Origin: an uncultured Prevotella sp.
GTDB taxonomy: Bacteria; Bacteroidota; Bacteroidia; Bacteroidales; Bacteroidaceae
Direction of reading: 5' to 3'
Assembly (NCBI GenBank): GCA_900550365.1
Contig: URRR01000002.1
Coordinates: forward strand, 1-64,000
DNA length: 64,000 nt
The translations under genes were made by a program, and so were the position numbers. The notes below the pieces were generated by a model. That model worked only from the letters and a program-made list of their open reading frames with translations. It was not told the DNA's origin and ran no database searches. Below are positions 55,420 through 64,000 of the stretch, piece after piece. Within the stretch, counting starts at the first letter, position 1; each line of letters starts with the position of its first letter.

Positions 55420-57186
55420 TTATTTTTCTTGATTTAGGTCAAGTTTTATCTGCAGTTCCTCAAGCTGTTTCGGGTCAAGGAACGAGGGAGCGTCAAGCAT
55501 GACGTCACGGCCACTGTTGTTCTTCGGGAAGGCGATGCAGTCACGGATGCTGTCAAGGCCTGCCATGATAGATACAAAGCGGTCAAGACCGAAGGCAAGG
55601 CCTGCGTGGGGCGGTGCTCCGTACTTGAAGGCATTGATGAGGAAGCCGAACTGAGCCATGGCACGCTCAGGAGTAAAGCCGAGGATGTTGAACATCTTCT
55701 CCTGAAGCTTGCAGTCATGGATACGCAGACTGCCGCCGCCTACCTCAATACCGTTGCAGACGAAGTCATAAGCCTTAGCACGTACACGCTCGGGATGCTC
55801 CTCCAGCAGGGGTATATCGTCTGGATTGGGCATAGTGAACGGATGGTGGGTTGACATAAGACGCTGCTCCTCATCGCTCCACTCGAACAGCGGAAAGTCA
55901 ATAATCCACAGACACTCGAACTTGTTCTTGTCACGCAGTCCGAGCCTGTCGCCCATCTCGAGGCGCAGGGTACACAGCTGCACGCGCGTCTTGTTGGCGT
56001 TGTCACCGCTCAGAATAAGCATCAGGTCACCGTCAGAAGCGCCGGCCTTCTCTTTCAGGCGCTGCATCACCTCGGGGCTGTAGAACTTGTCAATGCTGCT
56101 CTTTATCGTTCCGTCGGCATTAAACTTCACCCATACAAGACCTTTGGCGCCTACCTGCGGACGCTTTACGAAGTCGGTGAGCTGGTCAAGCTGCTTTCTC
56201 GTGTATCCTGCGCAGCCGGGCACGCAGATTCCGCCGATATACCCGGCCTCATTGAACACGCCAAACTCGCCCGTGCCTTTAAGCACGTCCATAAGCTCGA
56301 CAAACTCCATGCCGAACCTCAGGTCAGGCTTGTCGCTGCCGAAACGGCGCATAGCCTCGGCCCATGTCATCTGCTGTAACTTGGCCGGAAGTTCCACGCC
56401 GCGCACCTCTTTAAACAGGTGGCGGGCCATATCCTCAAAGAGATTGATGACATCGTCCTGGTCAACAAATGACATTTCGCAGTCAATCTGGGTAAACTCC
56501 GGCTGTCGGTCAGCACGCAAATCCTCGTCACGGAAACATTTTGCAATCTGGAAATAGCGGTCAAATCCGCTGACCATCAGCAACTGCTTCAGTGTCTGCG
56601 GGCTTTGCGGCAACGCATAAAACTGCCCGGGATTCATGCGTGAGGGCACAACAAAATCACGTGCGCCCTCAGGGGTGCTGCCTATTAATATAGGTGTCTC
56701 TACCTCAATGAAGTCTTTTGAGTCGAGGAAATTACGTATCAGAATCGTCATACGGTGGCGTAATTCAAGGTTTTTCCTCACGCAGGGACGTCTCAGGTCA
56801 AGATAGCGGTACTTCATGCGGATATCGTCTCCGCCATCAGTATTGTCTTCTATCGTGAACGGCGGCGTAAGGCTCTCGCTGAGCACGTTGAGCTTCGTAA
56901 CGGCTATCTCGATGTCGCCCGTGGGCAGGTTGGCGTTCTTGCTCTGGCGCTCGTTGACAGTGCCTTCTACCTGGATACAATACTCACGCCCCAGTTTGTT
57001 GGCAGCGGCACACAGAGCCGCGTCGTCAGTCTCATTGAAGACCAGCTGGGTTATACCATAACGGTCACGCAGGTCGACAAAGGTCATGCCGCCCATCTTA
57101 CGGCTGCGCTGTACCCACCCGGCAAGCGTCACCTGACGGCCGGCGTCGCTTAAGCGCAACTCTCCACACGTATTTGTTCTATACAT
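55420..57186 (-). CDS. aspS: Aspartyl-tRNA synthetase
   Basis: 588 residues, bacterial-type class IIb synthetase. OB-fold anticodon domain at the start ([24 protein letters not shown]), motif 2 [18 protein letters not shown] (about 217-234), a GAD insertion domain, and motif 3 [15 protein letters not shown] (about 533-547). The length is normal. It has its own full promoter just upstream. Confidence 0.96.
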   Translation of the reverse strand: MYRTNTCGELRLSDAGRQVTLAGWVQRSRKMGGMTFVDLRDRYGITQLVFNETDDAALCAAANKLGREYCIQVEGTVNERQSKNANLPTGDIEIAVTKLNVLSESLTPPFTIEDNTDGGDDIRMKYRYLDLRRPCVRKNLELRHRMTILIRNFLDSKDFIEVETPILIGSTPEGARDFVVPSRMNPGQFYALPQSPQTLKQLLMVSGFDRYFQIAKCFRDEDLRADRQPEFTQIDCEMSFVDQDDVINLFEDMARHLFKEVRGVELPAKLQQMTWAEAMRRFGSDKPDLRFGMEFVELMDVLKGTGEFGVFNEAGYIGGICVPGCAGYTRKQLDQLTDFVKRPQVGAKGLVWVKFNADGTIKSSIDKFYSPEVMQRLKEKAGASDGDLMLILSGDNANKTRVQLCTLRLEMGDRLGLRDKNKFECLWIIDFPLFEWSDEEQRLMSTHHPFTMPNPDDIPLLEEHPERVRAKAYDFVCNGIEVGGGSLRIHDCKLQEKMFNILGFTPERAMAQFGFLINAFKYGAPPHAGLAFGLDRFVSIMAGLDSIRDCIAFPKNNSGRDVMLDAPSFLDPKQLEELQIKLDLNQEK

Positions 57187-57214
57187 ACCAAAATCAGTTA
57201 CTTGTTTTGGAATG

Positions 57215-57245
57215 CAAAATTACAAAATTTGCATTAACAGACAAA
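57215..57245 (-). promoter_or_regulatory. Promoter of aspS
   Basis: On the minus strand, TTTG (57245-57242), exactly 19 bp, then TAATTTTG (57222-57215), 29 bp before the aspS start codon. A full Bacteroidetes consensus match. Confidence 0.7.
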
Positions 57246-57496
57246 ATTTAGCAGGCAAAATACCCAAGATGCAAAATCTTTCTTGCATATTTAAACCTGA
57301 CGCACACCAATGCGGAACAACACAATGGCAGACAAAACGGCAAGGAAGCATCAGAATGTCAGAATGGGAATGTCACGATAAAAGTGCGAAACAGAACAGC
57401 GGAAGGGCGGCTGACGGCATAACTCAAGGTACAAAAGTCCCGAACGGGTATAGAAAAGCATCCGTCAGCTGACTAATCAGCAACTTTTTTCACCGT

Positions 57497-57606
57497 AAAA
57501 GACGCTCTCCGGACATGCCGTTAACGGTCTTTGAAAGTGCCAAAGGCCGTCAACGGCAACCCAAAAGACCGTCAATCGCAGCAGCACAGACGGTGCTCCG
57601 CTGCAC
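57497..57606. repeat. 22-bp period array C (five units)
   Basis: Units on an exact 22-bp grid: 57497 aaaagacgct, 57519 (degenerate, cgttaacggtcttt), 57541 caaaggccgt, 57563 aaaagaccgt, 57585 cacagacggt. Same consensus as arrays A, B and D. It lies in the 920-bp gap between divergent aspS and lysS; the rest of that gap (57246-57496, 57607-57987) shows no gene or other recognisable feature. Confidence 0.6.
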
Positions 57607-57987
57607 ACTTCAGTTCCTGACACCGGCACAACATTGGTTATCAGCCACTTACGGCTGCACACTTTTTCAAGCAATTTTTACCGGTCAAAGCCTGAAAATA
57701 CGAAACGCAGGTGCCTACAGAACGTCTGACAAAATCAGAAAGTAAGCGCATGAGAGTATTAACATAGCAAAACGTCAATATCGGTTTTTCACATAAAAAA
57801 CTTACGTCTGCAATCCGTAACATCATTAAAGAACAAATACCTTTAAACAGAATTACTGATAATGCGGACAGGCCAACAGCCGCGGCGACAACATTATTTG
57901 TCTTATCCAAGACCTCCGGGCAATGAAAGGAGTTGACAAAAATAAATAAATCTTTATTAATCATTCGCTTATATCAGCGATAATTTG

Positions 57988-57995
57988 TATTTTTG
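57988..57995 (+). promoter_or_regulatory. -7 box of lysS promoter
   Basis: TATTTTTG, an exact TAnnTTTG match, followed by a 112-nt leader to the lysS start codon. The -33 element is not clear. Confidence 0.45.
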
Positions 57996-58107
57996 CAGTG
58001 ATTAAGTCGCGCTTAATAAGAATCCAGCATAAGGTATGTCCGTTACTTACAAGGCGGATGTACACAAAGCGTGACGCATATTCGCGAAATCAGAATATTG
58101 TCTAAGT

Positions 58108-59844
58108 ATGAACGTTTTAGAACTAAGTGAACAGGAAATTGGCAGACGCCAAAGTCTTCAGGAATTGCGCGATATGGGCATTGACCCGTATCCCGCCGCA
58201 GAGTATCCCACCAATGCTTTTTCAACCGACATCAAGGCGGAGTTTAAAGACGACGAGCCGCACCGCGAGGTATGCATCGCCGGACGCATGATGACACGCC
58301 GCGTAATGGGCAAGGCCGCATTCGTGGAGCTGCAAGACTCTAAAGGAAGAATTCAGGTATATGTCACCCGTGACGACATCTGCCCGGGTGAAGACAAGGA
58401 TTTATATAATAAGGTATTTAAGAAACTGCTTGACATCGGTGACTTTATCGGCGTTACGGGATTTGTGTTCCGTACCCAGACAGGCGAGATAAGCGTACAC
58501 GCGCAGAGCCTGACGCTGCTGTCGAAAAGCCTCAAGCCGCTACCAGTTGTCAAATATAAGGACGGTGTGACTTATGATAAGTTTGACGACCCTGAGCTGC
58601 GTTACCGCCAGAGATACGTTGACCTCGTGGTTAACGAAGGCGTGAAGGACACGTTCCTTCAGCGTGCCACGGTCATCAGGACTATCCGTAAAGTGCTTGA
58701 CGAGGCCGGATACACCGAGGTTGAGACCCCTACCCTGCAGACAATAGCGGGCGGAGCAAGCGCGAGGCCGTTCATAACACATTTCAATGCGCTGGACACT
58801 GACATGTACATGCGCATCGCCACCGAGCTTTACCTCAAGCGGCTTATTGTGGGCGGATTTGAAGGTGTTTACGAGATTGGTAAGAACTTCCGTAATGAGG
58901 GTATGGACCGTAACCATAACCCTGAGTTTACTTGTATGGAGCTGTACGTGCAGTACAAAGACTATAACTGGATGATGTCGTTCACTGAGAAACTTCTCGA
59001 AACGGTTTGTATCGCCGTAAACGGCAAGCCCGAGCGCGAGATTGACGGTAACATCGTCAGCTTCAAGGCTCCTTACCGCCGTCTGCCCATACTTGACGCC
59101 ATCAAGGAAAAGACCGGTTATGACCTTAACGGAATGGACGAGAGCCAGATTCGTGAGGTATGCAAGAAACTCAACATGGAGATTGACGACACAATGGGCA
59201 AAGGCAAGCTTATAGATGAGATATTCGGAGAATTCTGCGAAGGTACTTTCATCCAGCCTACGTTTATCATTGATTATCCAGTTGAGATGTCACCGCTCAC
59301 CAAGATGCACCGTTCTAAACCCGGACTGACCGAGCGCTTCGAGCTGATGGTCAACGGTAAAGAGCTTGCCAACGCTTATTCAGAGCTTAATGACCCTATC
59401 GACCAGGAGGAACGCTTCAAGGAACAGATGCGCCTTGCGGATAAGGGTGACGACGAGGCAATGATCATCGACCAGGATTTTCTCCGCGCATTGCAGTACG
59501 GCATGCCGCCCACAAGCGGCATCGGCATCGGCATCGACCGCCTCGTAATGCTCATGACTGGAAAGACTTACATACAGGAAGTTCTTTTCTTCCCGCAGAT
59601 GCGCCCGGAAAAGAAAGCCCCAAAGAGCACTGTTGCCGAATGGGCGGCTGTCGGTGTGCCGGAAGAATGGGTGCCGGTTCTCAACAAGTGCGGCTATTAT
59701 CTTGTATCAGACATCAAGGATGTAAACCCGCAGAAACTGCAAATGGACGCCTGCGGAGTAAACAAGAAATACAAACTTGGCTACGAGAACCCGAAGGTTG
59801 ACGAGTTTGCAAAATGGATTGAGAACGCGAATCATAATTCATAA
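58108..59844 (+). CDS. lysS: Lysyl-tRNA synthetase, class II, with C-terminal extension
   Basis: 578 residues. Anticodon-binding OB domain (about 50-150), motif 2 region FRNEGMDRNHNPEFTCMELY (about 263-282) and motif 3 GIGIGIDRLVMLMTG (about 471-485) are intact. The usual bacterial enzyme is about 500 residues; here about 75 more follow the FFPQMRPE end (WAAVGVPEEWVPVLNKCGYY, then LVSDIKDVNPQKLQ), which looks like a helix-hairpin-helix-type nucleic-acid-binding tail. Such tails occur in other Bacteroidetes LysRS. The start is clear. Confidence 0.95.
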   Translation: MNVLELSEQEIGRRQSLQELRDMGIDPYPAAEYPTNAFSTDIKAEFKDDEPHREVCIAGRMMTRRVMGKAAFVELQDSKGRIQVYVTRDDICPGEDKDLYNKVFKKLLDIGDFIGVTGFVFRTQTGEISVHAQSLTLLSKSLKPLPVVKYKDGVTYDKFDDPELRYRQRYVDLVVNEGVKDTFLQRATVIRTIRKVLDEAGYTEVETPTLQTIAGGASARPFITHFNALDTDMYMRIATELYLKRLIVGGFEGVYEIGKNFRNEGMDRNHNPEFTCMELYVQYKDYNWMMSFTEKLLETVCIAVNGKPEREIDGNIVSFKAPYRRLPILDAIKEKTGYDLNGMDESQIREVCKKLNMEIDDTMGKGKLIDEIFGEFCEGTFIQPTFIIDYPVEMSPLTKMHRSKPGLTERFELMVNGKELANAYSELNDPIDQEERFKEQMRLADKGDDEAMIIDQDFLRALQYGMPPTSGIGIGIDRLVMLMTGKTYIQEVLFFPQMRPEKKAPKSTVAEWAAVGVPEEWVPVLNKCGYYLVSDIKDVNPQKLQMDACGVNKKYKLGYENPKVDEFAKWIENANHNS

Positions 59845-59973
59845 AATCAATTCATGAACCGTAACCTTGCGGAATAAGCGCCGAACAGGCCTTGTTGCGC
59901 AACCATTCCGGCTAAACGGCAGACACTGACGGCACAACGGGAGATTACGGTTAATGAATCATCTGACAACGAA

Positions 59974-60969
59974 ATGTTCGATTGCGGAAAAATTGCGATT
60001 ATCGGCGGCGGTAGCTGGGCTACCGCCATTGCCAAGATTGTAGTGGCGCATACCAGACACATAGGCTGGTACATGCGGCGCGATGACCGCATTGAAGACT
60101 TCAAGAGACTGGGGCATAACCCGGCATACCTTACGAGCGTACACTTCAACATTGACGAGATTGAATTTGCAAGCGACATCAATAAGATAGTGCAGGCCTA
60201 TGACACACTCATCTTGGTTACTCCTTCGGCATACATAAAGAACCACCTGAAGAAGCTGAAGACAAGGATAAAAGACAAGTTCGTAATAACAGCGATAAAA
60301 GGTATCGTACCTGACGAGAACCTTGTCTGCTCGGAATATTTTCATCAGGTGTACGACATTCCATATGAGAATCTGGCCTGTCTGGGCGGACCGTCACATG
60401 CTGAAGAGGTGGCTCTTGAACGTCTGTCATATCTTACGATAGCCTGCAGCGACCTCGAAAAGGCACGGGCTTTTGCTGATGTGCTTGCCTGCGACTATAT
60501 TAAGACTAAGACAAGTACTGACGTTGTAGGCATAGAATATGCCTCTGTGCTGAAAAATGTCTACGCCATTGCGGCCGGAATATGCAACGGTCTCAAGTAT
60601 GGGGACAACTTTATGTCGGTACTTATGGCCAATGCGGTGCAGGAGATGTCACGTTTCCTGAAATCAGTGTACCCTCTTGAACGTAACATTACCGACTCGG
60701 CATACCTCGGAGACCTGCTTGTTACGGGCTATTCCAACTTCTCACGCAACCGCACGTTCGGAACAATGATAGGCAAAGGATACAGCATCAAGAGCGCACA
60801 GATAGAAATGGAAATGATTGCCGAAGGATATTTCGGCACCAAGTGCATGAAGGAAATCAACCGTCACTGCCACGTTAACATGCCAATACTTGACGCCGTG
60901 TACAACATCCTGTACGAACGGATATCGCCACAGATTGAGATAAAGTTATTAACCGATTCTTTCAGATAA
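59974..60969 (+). CDS. gpsA: NAD(P)-dependent glycerol-3-phosphate dehydrogenase
   Basis: 331 residues. Cofactor site IAIIGGGSWATAIAKI (7-22), LVTPSAYIKNHL, the KGI segment at about 108-110, GGPSHAEEVALERLSYLTIA (about 136-155) and the catalytic-Lys region YASVLKNVYAIAAGI (about 189-203) are present. It makes sn-glycerol-3-phosphate for phospholipids. It lies 129 bp after lysS and 22 bp before pgi, probably one transcript with pgi. Confidence 0.92.
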   Translation: MFDCGKIAIIGGGSWATAIAKIVVAHTRHIGWYMRRDDRIEDFKRLGHNPAYLTSVHFNIDEIEFASDINKIVQAYDTLILVTPSAYIKNHLKKLKTRIKDKFVITAIKGIVPDENLVCSEYFHQVYDIPYENLACLGGPSHAEEVALERLSYLTIACSDLEKARAFADVLACDYIKTKTSTDVVGIEYASVLKNVYAIAAGICNGLKYGDNFMSVLMANAVQEMSRFLKSVYPLERNITDSAYLGDLLVTGYSNFSRNRTFGTMIGKGYSIKSAQIEMEMIAEGYFGTKCMKEINRHCHVNMPILDAVYNILYERISPQIEIKLLTDSFR

Positions 60970-60991
60970 AAGAATCATAATTCGATAAACA

Positions 60992-62350
60992 ATGAAAAAT
61001 ATCACATTAGACGTAACAAAGACCGTACAATTCCTTTCTGAAGGAACGGTCAAGGCTTACGAGCCGAAAGTGAAGGCAGCACAAGAGGCGCTCGAGAATG
61101 GTACCTGCCCCGGTAATGACTTCCTCGGATGGTTACATCTGCCGTCTTCTGTAACACCTGAGTTCCTGCAGGAAATACAGGACTGCGCTGACACTCTGCG
61201 CCGTGAATGCGAGGCTATTGTCGTTGCCGGAATCGGCGGAAGCTACCTTGGCGCACGTGCCGTAATCGAGGCTTTAAGCAATTCGTTCGCATGGCTTGTA
61301 GCTGACAAGAACAATCCTACGATTCTGTTTGCCGGCAACAACATCGGTGAAGACTATCTGTCTGAGCTGACTGAATATCTTAAAGGAAAGAAATTCGGCG
61401 TCATCAACATATCTAAGTCTGGTACGACAACTGAAACTGCACTGACATTCCGCCTGCTTAAGAAGCAATGTGAGGAGCAGCGCGGCAAGGATGAGGCAAA
61501 GAAAGTTATCGTAGCAATAACCGATGCGACTAAAGGCGCAGCACGCGCGGCTGCAAATAAAGAGGGATACAAGACCTTCGTGATACCCGACAATGTCGGA
61601 GGACGCTTCTCTGTGTTGACTCCTGTAGGCCTTCTGCCGATAGCATGCGCCGGCTTTGACATCAAACAGCTTATCGCTGGTGCCGTTGAAATGGAGCGTA
61701 CATGTGGCAAAGACACTCCGTATGAGGAGAATCCTGCCGCTATTTACGCTGCTGTACGTAACGGACTGTATGAACAGGCTGGAAAGAAGATTGAGATAAT
61801 GGTTAACTATCAGCCCAAACTGCACTACATGAGCGAATGGTGGAAACAGCTCTATGGCGAGAGTGAAGGCAAGGACGGCAAGGGTATATTCCCTGCTTCA
61901 TGTGACTTTACTACGGATCTCCATTCAATGGGCCAGTGGATTCAACAGGGCGAACGTACAATTTACGAGACTGTCATCAGCATCGAACAGCCAAACCGCG
62001 AACTTCTCTTCCCCAATGACGAGGAGAATCTTGACGGTCTGAACTTCCTTGCAGGCAAACGTGTAGATGAAGTTAACAAGATGGCTGAGCTTGGTACACG
62101 TCTCGCTCACGTTGACGGCGGCGTACCCAACATCAGAGTTTCAGTTCCTGTACTGAACGAATACTACATCGGACAGCTCATCTATTTCTTCGAGATAGCT
62201 TGCGGAATAAGCGGCAACATACTGGGTGTCAACCCGTTCAATCAGCCTGGAGTTGAAGCTTACAAGAAAAATATGTTCGCACTGCTTGACAAGCCCGGCT
62301 ATGAGGCTGAAAGCAAAGCCATAAAGGAAAGACTTGCCAACGAGAAATAA
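60992..62350 (+). CDS. pgi: Glucose-6-phosphate isomerase
   Basis: 452 residues, the shorter bacterial form. [18 protein letters not shown] (about 77-94), [19 protein letters not shown] (about 138-156, phosphate-binding SGTT), [18 protein letters not shown] (about 201-218) and the late [16 protein letters not shown] (about 418-433, with the catalytic Lys) match. It interconverts glucose-6-phosphate and fructose-6-phosphate, which also feeds mannose synthesis. It is followed by a terminator. Confidence 0.95.
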   Translation: MKNITLDVTKTVQFLSEGTVKAYEPKVKAAQEALENGTCPGNDFLGWLHLPSSVTPEFLQEIQDCADTLRRECEAIVVAGIGGSYLGARAVIEALSNSFAWLVADKNNPTILFAGNNIGEDYLSELTEYLKGKKFGVINISKSGTTTETALTFRLLKKQCEEQRGKDEAKKVIVAITDATKGAARAAANKEGYKTFVIPDNVGGRFSVLTPVGLLPIACAGFDIKQLIAGAVEMERTCGKDTPYEENPAAIYAAVRNGLYEQAGKKIEIMVNYQPKLHYMSEWWKQLYGESEGKDGKGIFPASCDFTTDLHSMGQWIQQGERTIYETVISIEQPNRELLFPNDEENLDGLNFLAGKRVDEVNKMAELGTRLAHVDGGVPNIRVSVPVLNEYYIGQLIYFFEIACGISGNILGVNPFNQPGVEAYKKNMFALLDKPGYEAESKAIKERLANEK

Positions 62351-62409
62351 TTCCGAACTAAGAACAGAATAAAAAGCTTGACAAGTAAGAAAAGCTAACA
62401 ACCATTGAG

Positions 62410-62492
62410 AAGTGAAGGAATAAGCTGAAACCACCATTCAAAAGGCATTACGCCTAAAGGAAGTGTTCTCAGCCTTATTCCTTCACTTTTTT
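62410..62492 (+). terminator. Terminator after pgi
   Basis: A 15-bp perfect stem (62410-62424 with 62474-62488) and a long 49-nt loop, followed by a T-run. The loop length is unusual but the stem and T-run are convincing. Confidence 0.6.
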
Positions 62493-62514
62493 ACATCATA
62501 CCGACAACAGAAAT

Positions 62515-63237
62515 ATGAGAGATGAAATAATCAATTATGCCAATCGCCATAACATACAGGCCTTCAAACCGAAAGCTGTGCTCTTCGATATGGACGGAGT
62601 CTTGTTTAACAGCATGCCTAACCACGCTAAAAGCTGGCACAAATCAATGGCCTCATTCGGACTTGACATGTCTCCGGAAGAGGCCTATACATACGAGGGC
62701 ATGAGAGGCGTTGAGACAATCAAGCTGATAGCACGCCGCCAATGGGGACGCGAGATAAGTGATGATGAAGCCGCCAAGATGTATGAGGTTAAATCAGAAA
62801 CATACCGTCAATGCCCCAAGGCTGAAAAAATGGAGGGAGTTGAGCCGCTGATGCGCAAGATAAAAGCCGAAGGCATGAAGATTGTTATTGTAACAGGAAG
62901 CGGCCAACATAGCCTGCTCGACAGCTTAGAGACAGAGTTTCCGGGTCTTGTAAGCCGCGACCTGATTGTAACCAGCTTCGATGTGTCGCGTGGCAAGCCC
63001 AATCCAGAACCTTATCTGCGCGGACTTGAGAAGGCAGGCATCAGGCCGGAAGAAGGCATAGTGATAGAAAACGCACCGTTAGGCGTCCGTGCCGGCGTGG
63101 CTGCAGGCATATTTACAATTGCCGTAAATACAGGTCCGCTGCCGGATGTGGCACTCGCCCGTGAAGGCGCAGACATTATTATGCCAAGCATGACTGCCCT
63201 TAATGACGCATGGGACAGCATCTTTGCAAACATATGA
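62515..63237 (+). CDS. HAD-superfamily phosphatase/phosphomutase
   Basis: 240 residues. HAD motif I is LFDMDGVLFNSMPNH (about 23-37, D25 nucleophile and D27 acid), motif II VTGSG (about 126-130), motif III Lys in RGKPNPEPYL (about 160-169), and motif IV VIENAPLGVRAGVAAG (about 183-198). The cap domain and the D-G-V-L-F-N-S form are like beta-phosphoglucomutase and sugar-phosphate phosphatases. The substrate is not determinable. Confidence 0.82.
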   Translation: MRDEIINYANRHNIQAFKPKAVLFDMDGVLFNSMPNHAKSWHKSMASFGLDMSPEEAYTYEGMRGVETIKLIARRQWGREISDDEAAKMYEVKSETYRQCPKAEKMEGVEPLMRKIKAEGMKIVIVTGSGQHSLLDSLETEFPGLVSRDLIVTSFDVSRGKPNPEPYLRGLEKAGIRPEEGIVIENAPLGVRAGVAAGIFTIAVNTGPLPDVALAREGADIIMPSMTALNDAWDSIFANI

Positions 63238-63408
63238 TTATCGTAGAGCTTACCACATTACATAAGAAATTCAACAGATAAAGATTCTGAATACGCCGTC
63301 ACACATGAACAATATTAATGCCGTTCAGCATGATAAGCAAAGCATAACGGAGTAAATGCTTAACCAAGAATTATCTTTACCGGAAACGGCAGAAACAGGC
63401 ATATTTAC

Positions 63409-63496
63409 AAAAGACCACCTTTCAGCGTGTGAAAGACGGTCTTTTGCAATGTAAAAGGCCACCTTTCAGCGAGCAAAAAGCGGCCTTTTGAAAAAT
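63409..63496. repeat. 22-bp period array D (four units)
   Basis: Units on an exact 22-bp grid: 63409 aaaagaccac, 63431 gaaagacggt, 63453 aaaaggccac, 63475 aaaaagcggc. Units 2 and 4 continue with cttttg. It lies in the 334-bp gap between the HAD gene and nuoN, which otherwise holds only the nuoN terminator. Confidence 0.65.
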
Positions 63497-63513
63497 GATT
63501 TGTAGAAACAAAC

Positions 63514-63541
63514 CGGGCTGTGCTCAGTTGAACACAGCCCG
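63514..63541 (-). terminator. Terminator at end of nuo genes
   Basis: cgggctgtg (63514-63522) pairs with cacagcccg (63533-63541), 10-nt loop, and a T-rich stretch follows on the minus strand. It lies 30 bp past the nuoN stop. Confidence 0.65.
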
Positions 63542-63571
63542 ATAATTATTAATCAATATTTAAAAATCAAC

Positions 63572-64000
63572 TCAGGCTGCAGCCTCAATCCAGTCGTAGA
63601 AGAAACTGCATACTCCGAAGAGCAGGATACCTGCAGTACAGATAGTCAAAGCAAGCTTTGTGCCGCAGTCGCTCTTGAAGGTCGGCAGCGGCGCTTCTGC
63701 CTTCTTTATATACATTGCCTTGACAATAAGCAGATAGTAGTAAAGGCTCACTACCGTATTTATCAATGCGATAAATACCACTACGTAAGTCAATGCTGAA
63801 CCCTCATGCGCGGCAGCCATAAATACAAAGAACTTACTGAACATTCCTGCAAAAGGCGGGATACCTGCCAAAGAGAACAGTGCAAAGGTCATAAGAAGCG
63901 ACAACTTGGGGTTGGTTGTATAAAGACCATTATAAGCATCCATATCCGTCACTCCGCCATTATTCTCCTCAACCACTGCAATTACGCTGAATACGGCAAG
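63572..64000 (-). CDS. nuoN: NADH-quinone oxidoreductase subunit N, C-terminal part
   Basis: The frame is open through the window edge, so this is the last 142 codons only; an internal GTG near 63976 is not the start. Segments [30 protein letters not shown] and [25 protein letters not shown] are typical of the antiporter-like NuoN subunit in the membrane arm of complex I. It is the last gene of its operon, as expected, and is followed by a terminator. Confidence 0.85.
   Translation of the reverse strand, partial: LAVFSVIAVVEENNGGVTDMDAYNGLYTTNPKLSLLMTFALFSLAGIPPFAGMFSKFFVFMAAAHEGSALTYVVVFIALINTVVSLYYYLLIVKAMYIKKAEAPLPTFKSDCGTKLALTICTAGILLFGVCSFFYDWIEAAA

Noticed and set aside
59852..59959. 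Imperfect inverted repeat between lysS and gpsA as a mobile or regulatory element
   Set aside because: About 17 bp with two mismatches and no T-run, box or second copy; likely chance.
41613..63496. CRISPR array for the 22-bp period repeats
   Set aside because: Units are only 10-14 bp conserved, the repeats vary, only 3-5 units occur per site, and no cas gene is present.
1..64000. tRNA or rRNA genes
   Set aside because: No T-loop, anticodon-stem or conserved rRNA blocks were seen in intergenic regions on either strand.

Overview
The window looks like a chromosomal segment of a Bacteroidales bacterium, probably Prevotellaceae or a close relative. The evidence is a type IX secretion plug-domain protein (24653-25903), a NusG-like first gene of a capsule locus, a DUF4836-type lipoprotein, promoters of the TTTG / 19 bp / TAnnTTTG type, a tiny AURKAIP1/COX24-like basic protein between HU and RNase G, and a lysyl-tRNA synthetase with an extra C-terminal tail. 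Species cannot be fixed by eye. No tRNA, rRNA or CRISPR array was seen.

Layout. (1) 1-1530: end of a mobilisation module (relaxase 3' part plus a membrane accessory protein). (2) 1567-1761: a short segment between two perfect 18-bp inverted repeats, carrying a promoter-like -7 box that points away from the next gene. It looks like a phase-variable invertible promoter in the OFF orientation, 300 bp upstream of a long NusG/UpxY-like regulator. (3) 2064-19840: a capsule or exopolysaccharide locus. It holds regulator, unknown protein, broken tyrosine recombinase, cystatin-like remnant, flippase, SDR, MenD-like ThDP enzyme, HEPN-like protein, pyruvyl transferase, GT2, EpsG-type polymerase, acyltransferase with a G9 tract, alpha-1,2-fucosyltransferase-like GT11, two GT4 and a closing GT26. 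The part from about 12.66 to 18 kb is strikingly AT-rich. (4) 19841-24540: a patchwork of gene remnants and defence-like modules. These are a truncated manC-like fragment, an AbiF-type protein with a structured RNA and promoter just upstream, a BspA-type LRR tail, and a three-gene operon: NADAR-like protein, DarT-vWA fusion, PP2C phosphatase. (5) 24653-64000: ordinary core genome, including T9SS plug protein, TonB-linked-type outer membrane protein, aroB, ABC transporter with lipoprotein, rsmE, bifunctional nuclease, MFS transporter, two TPR paralogues, gyrA, a secreted esterase, YeiH, HU, rng, fcl-gmd-manC, xylA-xylB, aspS, lysS, gpsA, pgi, a HAD phosphatase and the end of nuoN.

How the parts work together. 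The fcl-gmd-manC operon at 48-51.5 kb makes GDP-mannose and GDP-L-fucose, the donor the GT11 enzyme at 15.9 kb would need. Several layers of possible phase control are visible in the capsule locus: the invertible promoter, the NusG-like antiterminator, two copies of a conserved intergenic hairpin, and the G9 slippage tract.

The strongest candidates for something undescribed are the NADAR-like / DarT-vWA / PP2C operon (21632-24537), which joins a DNA ADP-ribosylating toxin fold to a TerY-P-like vWA and phosphatase pair, and a family of short arrays with an exact 22-bp period in four separate intergenic regions (about 41.6, 45.6, 57.5 and 63.4 kb).
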